A program made the position numbers and the translations under genes. DNA of 64,000 nucleotides from Streptomyces coeruleorubidus (GTDB lineage: Bacteria > Actinomycetota > Actinomycetes > Streptomycetales > Streptomycetaceae): the NCBI RefSeq assembly GCF_028885415.1, contig NZ_CP118527.1, forward strand, positions 7,502,001-7,566,000. Direction: 5' to 3'. A model generated the notes under the pieces. That model was given only the letters and a program-made list of their open reading frames with translations. It searched no databases and was not told the DNA's origin. Shown one piece after another: positions 59,671 through 64,000 of this stretch; within the stretch, counting starts at the first letter, position 1; the number at the start of each line of letters is the position of its first letter.

Positions 59671-61191
59671 TCAGATGTCCCGCTGCTCCAGCGGCTTGGT
59701 CGCCGGGCCCTGGATCACCTTGCCGTCCGTGTCGAAGCGGGAGCCGTGGCAGGGGCACTCCCAGGCACGTTCGGCGGAGTTGAAGGCGACCATGCAGCCC
59801 AGGTGGGTGCAGCGGGCGGAGACGGAGTGCAGGTTGCCGTCGTCGTCCCGGTAGACCGCGAGGCGGTGGTGCCCGTCGGCGCGGACCACGGCGCCCTCAC
59901 CGGGTGGCAGGGACTCCACCGGCGGCGCGGGCCGCAGCCGGTCCCCGACGAAGTGGCCGGCGACCTTGGCCTGGGTCTTGAGGAACGACGGCGCCTCCCG
60001 CACGGCGGGCTTCAGCCGGCGCGGGTCGTACAGCCCGCTCCACTCGCGCTCCTCGCCGGTGATCTGCGCGGTGAGCAGGCTGCCCGCCATGATGCCGCCG
60101 GTCATGCCCCAGCCGCCGAAGCCGGTGGCCACATAGGCGTGCCGGGCGCCCGGGTGCAGTGGGCCGACCATCGGCACGGTGTCCGTGGGGTCGATGTCCT
60201 GAGTGGCCCACCGGTGCGTGACGTCCAGGTCCGGGAAGTGCTCGGTGGCCCAGGCGGTGAGGCGTTCGAAACGGGCCCGCGTGTCGCCCGTACCCGGCGT
60301 GAAGTGCTCGCCGGTGACCACGAGCAGGCGCCGGTCGCCCTCGTAGGGCGCGGTGCGCACCGAGCGGACGCCCTCGTCGGGCGTGATGAACATGCCGTCC
60401 GGGTCCTGGTCCGCGGGGATCGTCCCGGCGACGACCAGCTCGCGGCGCGGCGCCAGCCGGGCGAACAGCAGGGCCCGGTCGAAGATCGGATAGTGCGTCG
60501 CGACGACGACGTCCCGGGCCCGCACCGTCGCCCCGGTCGTGGTCGACAGCCGGCACGGCTCGCCCTCGTCCAGACCGAGGACCGTGGTGTCCTCGAAGAT
60601 CCGCCCGCCGCGTTCGACCAGGTCGGCGGCGACGGCCAGCAGGTACTTGCGGGGGTGGAACTGGGCCTGGCCGGTGACCCGGACCGCGCCCGCCACCGGG
60701 AAGGGCAGCCCGGTCTCCGTCACGAACGAGGCGGGCAGCCCCGCCTCGGCGGCCGCCCGTGCCTCGGCGCGCAGTTCCTCCAGCCGGCCTGCGTCGCACG
60801 CGTACGTGTAGGCGCTCCGGGTCTCCCACTCGCAGTCGATGCCCAGCTCCTCGACGATCCCGGCCGCGCGTTCGATCGCCTCGGACTGGGACCGGGCGTA
60901 CAGCCGCGCGCCCTCGGGGCCGCGGGTGCGGCGCAGCTTGTCGTAGACGAGCGTGTGCAGGGCGGTGACCTTGGCGGTGGTGTGCCCGGTGACCCCGGCC
61001 GCGACCCGCCCGGCCTCCAGCACCGCCACGCTCCGCCCCGTCCGCGTCAGCTCCCACGCCGTGCTCAGTCCGGCGATCCCGGCGCCGATCACCGCCACGT
61101 CGACGTCCAGGTCCTCCGTCAGGGCCGGATGACGGCCGTCCGGTGCGGTTTCCAGCCAGTACGAGCTGCTGACCTGTGACTTCTCGCTCAT
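59671..61191 (-). CDS. FAD-dependent oxidoreductase with C-terminal Rieske domain
   Basis: This 506-residue fusion protein has a DAO-type flavoprotein (FAD motif [19 protein letters not shown] about 27-45; WATQDIDPTDTVPMVG and VATGFGGWGMTGG near 350-380). A Rieske [2Fe-2S] domain follows at about 425-500, with CTHLGC and CPCHGSRF providing two Cys and two His ligands. The architecture is that of YhfW-type proteins, whose substrate is unknown. ATG 61191 is the start. It is divergent from an ArsR regulator gene 85 bp away, so both likely share a controlled promoter. Confidence 0.9.
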   Translation of the reverse strand: MSEKSQVSSSYWLETAPDGRHPALTEDLDVDVAVIGAGIAGLSTAWELTRTGRSVAVLEAGRVAAGVTGHTTAKVTALHTLVYDKLRRTRGPEGARLYARSQSEAIERAAGIVEELGIDCEWETRSAYTYACDAGRLEELRAEARAAAEAGLPASFVTETGLPFPVAGAVRVTGQAQFHPRKYLLAVAADLVERGGRIFEDTTVLGLDEGEPCRLSTTTGATVRARDVVVATHYPIFDRALLFARLAPRRELVVAGTIPADQDPDGMFITPDEGVRSVRTAPYEGDRRLLVVTGEHFTPGTGDTRARFERLTAWATEHFPDLDVTHRWATQDIDPTDTVPMVGPLHPGARHAYVATGFGGWGMTGGIMAGSLLTAQITGEEREWSGLYDPRRLKPAVREAPSFLKTQAKVAGHFVGDRLRPAPPVESLPPGEGAVVRADGHHRLAVYRDDDGNLHSVSARCTHLGCMVAFNSAERAWECPCHGSRFDTDGKVIQGPATKPLEQRDI

Positions 61192-61267
61192 GAGCCACCG
61201 GGTACCCCCGACCGCCCGCTTCAGTGTCCGGCGGGTCGCTTTACAGAAGGGACCGGCAGGACTAACG

Positions 61268-61285
61268 TACAACCAAATGGTTGTA
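61268..61285. promoter_or_regulatory. Palindrome overlapping the ArsR start codon
   Basis: TACAACCA-AA-TGGTTGTA is an 18-bp inverted repeat with perfect 8-base arms, and the ArsR start codon ATG 61277 lies inside it. This is the size and symmetry of an ArsR-family operator. TAACGT lies just upstream (61264-61269) and there is no Shine-Dalgarno, pointing to a leaderless autoregulated transcript. Confidence 0.7.
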
Positions 61286-61675
61286 GATGAGCTGGACGAA
61301 GAGACCGTGGACCGGCTGTTCCACGCCCTGGCCGACACCACACGCCGGGACATACTGCGCCGCTGCGTGCGCGGGAAGCTGTCGGTCTCCCGGCTGGCCG
61401 AGGCCTATCCGATGAGCTTCGCGGCCGTGCAGAAGCACGTCGCGGTGCTGGAACGGGCCGGTCTCGTCAGCAAGCAGCGCAGCGGACGGGAGCAGCTCGT
61501 GCGCACCGACCCCGACGCGGTGGGCCGCGCCCGCCAGGCCCTCGACGAGCTCGAGTCGGCATGGCGCGGGCGCGTGGACCGGATGGCCCGGCTGCTCGCG
61601 CAGGATCCCGGCACCGAAGAGCCGCAAGACCCCGGTACCGAAGAGAACGACACCCCGGAAGGACCCGAGAGATGA
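61277..61675 (+). CDS. ArsR-family transcriptional regulator
   Basis: This 132-residue winged-helix regulator contains LFHALADTTRRDILRRCVRGKLSVSRLAEAYPMSFAAVQKHVAVLERAGLVSKQ, a full ArsR/SmtB domain (about 10-75). No metal-binding Cys motif is seen, consistent with the subgroup that is always paired with an SRPBCC (AHSA1) protein. I chose ATG 61277, where the protein family begins, over the longer frame from 61190. The palindrome at the start codon suggests self-repression. The tail is acidic with a repeated DPGTEE (AQDPGTEEPQDPGTEE). The SRPBCC gene overlaps by 4 bp. Confidence 0.88.
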   Translation: MVVDELDEETVDRLFHALADTTRRDILRRCVRGKLSVSRLAEAYPMSFAAVQKHVAVLERAGLVSKQRSGREQLVRTDPDAVGRARQALDELESAWRGRVDRMARLLAQDPGTEEPQDPGTEENDTPEGPER

Positions 61676-62157
61676 GCGTCACCAGTGTCGACAAGGACCT
61701 CGACAACCTCACCCTCACCCTGATCGCCGACTTCGCCGCCCCGGTGGAGCGGGTGTGGCGGCTGTGGGCCGACCCCCGGCAGCTGGAGCGCTGGTGGGGC
61801 CCGCCGACCTACCCGGCGACCGTGGAGGAGCACGACCTGACCCCCGGCGGAGAGGTCACGTACTTCATGACCGGCCCGGAGGGCGACCGACACCGCGGCT
61901 GGTGGCGGATCACCTCGGTCACCGAGCCGACGTCCCTGGAGTTCACCGACGGCTTCGCCGACGACGACGGAAAGCCCAAGGACGACATGCCGACCATGTC
62001 CGTGACGGTGCGGCTCAGCGAACACGGCGGCGGCACCCGGATGGAGATGCGCTCCCTGTTCGACTCCCGTGAGCAGATGGAACAGCTGATCACCATGGGC
62101 ATGGAGGAGGGCCTGAAGGAGGCCGTCGGCCAGATCGACGCCCTGCTCGCCTCCTGA
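61672..62157 (+). CDS. SRPBCC (AHSA1-like) protein
   Basis: This 161-residue START-like protein has the family pattern ADFAAPVERVWRLWADPRQLERWWGPPTYP near the N-terminus and a long C-terminal helix MEQLITMGMEEGLKEAVGQIDALL. These form a hydrophobic ligand pocket. ATG 61672 overlaps the regulator stop (ATGA), the usual arrangement of ArsR-SRPBCC pairs. It may bind the small molecule handled by the divergent Rieske flavoprotein, but this is inferred from neighbourhood only. Confidence 0.88.
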   Translation: MSVTSVDKDLDNLTLTLIADFAAPVERVWRLWADPRQLERWWGPPTYPATVEEHDLTPGGEVTYFMTGPEGDRHRGWWRITSVTEPTSLEFTDGFADDDGKPKDDMPTMSVTVRLSEHGGGTRMEMRSLFDSREQMEQLITMGMEEGLKEAVGQIDALLAS

Positions 62158-62169
62158 CCCGGCCCGGGA

Positions 62170-63072
62170 TCAGGACTGCTCCAGCAGCCGCTTCCGGCAC
62201 TCCGCCACGTCGAAGTCCGCCTCCGGATACCGCGGGTCCAGCTCCCGCAGATGCTCCAGGAGCAGCGTGCTGACCGCCCAGTTGCGGTACCACTTGCGGT
62301 CGGCCGGGACCAGGTACCAGGGCGCGTACGAGGTCCCGCAGCGCTCCAGGGTCATCTCGTAGGCCTCCTGGTACGCGGGCCACAGGGCGCGGTCGTCGAT
62401 GTCGGACGGGGCGAACTTCCAGCGTTTGTCCGGCTTGTCGAGGCGTCTGAGCAGGCGGCGGCGCTGCTCGTCGTAGGAGATGTGCAGGAAGCACTTGATC
62501 AGGGTCACGCCGTCGTCGGCGAGGGACCGCTCGAAACGGTTGATCCGCTCGTAGCGGCTTTCGATCACGGCGCGTGGCGCGAGCTCCCGGACGCGGGCGA
62601 CCAGGACGTCCTCGTAGTGCGAGCGGTCGAAGATGCCGAGTTCGCCGGGGAGCGGGAGCGCCTTCTCCACGCGCCACAGGAAGGGGTGCGCGCGCTCCTC
62701 GGCGGTCGGTGCCTTGAACGCCGTGATCCGGCAGCCGGCCGGGTTCAGCTGCCCGATGACGTGCTTGACCGTGCCGCCCTTGCCGCTGGTGTCCATGCCC
62801 TGGAGGACCAGCAGGACGCGGCGCCGGTCGCCCGCGGTGCTCGCCGCCCACAGCCGTTCCTGAAGGCCGGCGAGCTGCTCGCCGATCCGGGCCGTGGCGG
62901 CTTTGCCCGCCGCCTTGCCGTCCGGGCCGCCGGGAGTGGCGGCGGCGTCGTGACGGGACAGCTCGACCGGCTCACCGGCGGGGACGCGCAGCCGCTCCCG
63001 CAGCGTGGTCCCGCGCTCGGCCTCCTTGTCCTTGTCCGCGGCGTCCTTCTCCGCCGTGTCCTTCTCCGTCAC
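62170..63072 (-). CDS. ppk2: Polyphosphate kinase 2 family protein
   Basis: This 300-residue PPK2 enzyme transfers phosphate between polyphosphate and nucleotides in the cytoplasm. Walker A is LVLQGMDTSGKGGTVKHV (about 86-103), Walker B region GIFDRSHYEDVLVARV (about 146-161), and the Arg-rich lid YDEQRRRLLRRLDKPDKRWKF follows. The N-terminal ~45 residues are Lys/Glu/Asp-rich and probably disordered. GTG 63072 follows GAAGGGGG. The size and single domain fit class I or III PPK2, which mainly make ADP or ATP from polyphosphate. Confidence 0.92.
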   Translation of the reverse strand: MTEKDTAEKDAADKDKEAERGTTLRERLRVPAGEPVELSRHDAAATPGGPDGKAAGKAATARIGEQLAGLQERLWAASTAGDRRRVLLVLQGMDTSGKGGTVKHVIGQLNPAGCRITAFKAPTAEERAHPFLWRVEKALPLPGELGIFDRSHYEDVLVARVRELAPRAVIESRYERINRFERSLADDGVTLIKCFLHISYDEQRRRLLRRLDKPDKRWKFAPSDIDDRALWPAYQEAYEMTLERCGTSYAPWYLVPADRKWYRNWAVSTLLLEHLRELDPRYPEADFDVAECRKRLLEQS

Positions 63073-63159
63073 CGGGCCCCCTTCCGTTCCCCGGGCCTCG
63101 ATCGTCCGCCGGGGCGCCGGGTTGCGCACCCGGCGCCCTGACGGGAAACAGAGCCGCGC

Positions 63160-64000
63160 TTACCGGCGCCAGGGACCTGTCACCGCGAACGTGGTGCCGG
63201 GGTTGTAGCAGTTGACGTACATCGTGTCGCCGTCGGGCGAGAAGGCCACCCCGGCGAACTCACCCCACTCGGGCTCCTCCGGGGTGCCGATGGTCTGCCG
63301 GTTGCGGGCCAACGCGTACACCTCGCCGCGCCGGGTCACGCCGTAGACGTGCTGGGCGCCGTTGCCGTCCTCGCAGACCATGAGACCGCCGCTGGGGGCC
63401 AGGCAGATGTTGTCCGGCGACTCTCCCGGCTTCTGGATGTCGGTGTCCGGACCGAAGGCGATCACCAGGGTCAGCCGTCGCCGGTCCGGGTCGTAGCGCC
63501 AGACCTGCCCGAAGTGGTCGGCCGCCGACCCCTCGGCGCTGCGGGCGAACGACGACACGAAGTACACTGACCGGCCGCCCCAGTAGCAGCCCTCCAGCTT
63601 CTGCGCGTGCGTGATGCCCTTGGGGCCGAAGTCCTGGAGCCGGATCGGCGTCCGCGCGGCCTGCGGGTCCGGTACGTCCACCCACTCGACGCGGTCGAAC
63701 TCCGCGCCGATGTCCTGGATCGAGGACAGGTCCGGCACGCCGGGCACGCGCATGGCCTGGAGCCGGCCGCCCGCGCGCAGTGAACCCCGCCCGCCCAGCG
63801 GCCGGTCCGGCAGGAAGCGGTAGAAGAGGCCGAAGGGCTTCTGGAAGGCGTCCTCGGTCTCGTACACCACGCCCCGCCGAGGGTCGACGGCGATCGCCTC
63901 GTGCTGGAAGCGGCCCATCGCGGTCAGCGGTACGGCCCCCGTGCGGCGCGGGTCGACCGGGTCGACCTCGAAGATGAAGCCGTGGTCCTTGGCGTAGCCG
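63160..64000 (-). CDS. PhoX/DUF839-like protein, C-terminal part
   Basis: The frame is open through the window edge at 64000, so about 280 residues of the C-terminus are visible and the start is outside. Blocks include GYAKDHGFIFEVDP, ETEDAFQKPFGLFYRF, YFVSSFARS, QVWRYDPDRR, SPDNICLAPSGGLMVCEDGN and EFAGVAFSPDGDTMYVNCYNPGTTFAVTGPW. These strands and acidic loops form the beta-propeller of PhoX-type (DUF839) calcium/iron phosphatases. PhoX proteins are normally exported by Tat; the signal cannot be seen here. Whether it is a true phosphatase is uncertain. Confidence 0.85.
   Translation of the reverse strand, partial: GYAKDHGFIFEVDPVDPRRTGAVPLTAMGRFQHEAIAVDPRRGVVYETEDAFQKPFGLFYRFLPDRPLGGRGSLRAGGRLQAMRVPGVPDLSSIQDIGAEFDRVEWVDVPDPQAARTPIRLQDFGPKGITHAQKLEGCYWGGRSVYFVSSFARSAEGSAADHFGQVWRYDPDRRRLTLVIAFGPDTDIQKPGESPDNICLAPSGGLMVCEDGNGAQHVYGVTRRGEVYALARNRQTIGTPEEPEWGEFAGVAFSPDGDTMYVNCYNPGTTFAVTGPWRR

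Noticed and set aside
1..64000. tRNA or rRNA genes
   Set aside because: No cloverleaf with a TTCGA-type T arm and no rRNA-like conserved blocks were noticed on either strand.

Overview
This window is high-GC actinobacterial chromosome, almost certainly Streptomyces. The signs are extreme third-position GC, GTG starts, TGATG/GTGA/ATGA gene overlaps, Tat lipoproteins, a Rok7B7/XylFGH/Dxs block, and a gene order that, from memory, resembles the S. coelicolor SCO6005-SCO6045 region. No rRNA, tRNA, insertion sequence, phage or CRISPR array was found. The window starts inside one gene and ends inside another.

Layout. (1) 1-16.2 kb is polysaccharide and sugar uptake: the 3' end of a GH42 beta-galactosidase, a GH67 alpha-glucuronidase with a gene remnant fused to its start, the NgcEFG chitin-sugar importer, the ROK regulator Rok7B7, the xylose importer XylFGH, the DXP synthase Dxs and an amino-acid permease. 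Two inverted copies of a structured repeat lie at 6.9 and 16.0 kb. (2) 16.2-24.0 kb holds a NYN protein, a predicted beta-propeller, and a compact exopolysaccharide locus. That locus has a nucleotide-sugar dehydrogenase plus a processive GT2 synthase on one strand, facing a polysaccharide deacetylase plus a CBM3-GH16 protein on the other. (3) 24.1-27.5 kb is a fadB-fadA beta-oxidation pair. (4) 27.6-34.3 kb is a beta-mannoside locus (LacI regulator, GH2 beta-mannosidase, divergent sugar ABC importer) that looks like an accessory insertion. (5) 34.4-44.8 kb is conserved core: RNase D, a NarL-type regulator, DUF3000, hemE, a rhomboid protease, a CoA-disulfide-reductase-like flavoprotein, a DUF4349 lipoprotein, and the coproporphyrin-branch heme genes cgoX/hemG and hemQ/chdC. 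(6) 44.8-54.9 kb has a secreted peptidase-like hydrolase, a TIGR04222 membrane protein, a DUF4142 protein, a betB-betA-permease operon and a DUF692/MNIO fusion protein. (7) 55-64 kb has a frameshifted K+ channel gene, small membrane proteins, a Pth2-like protein, an ABC exporter pair, a second deacetylase, a Rieske flavoprotein divergent from an ArsR-SRPBCC pair, PPK2, and the 3' end of a PhoX/DUF839 gene.

How the parts work together. The sugar half links extracellular breakdown of hemicellulose, chitin and mannan to dedicated importers, with candidate operators for DasR (before ngcE), Rok7B7 (before xylF) and LacI-type repressors. HemE, CgoX and HemQ cover three steps of the coproporphyrin-dependent heme route. 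The most promising under-described systems are the 17.9-24.0 kb exopolysaccharide locus, the MNIO fusion protein near a TIGR04222 protein, and the oriented structured repeat found downstream of two genes.
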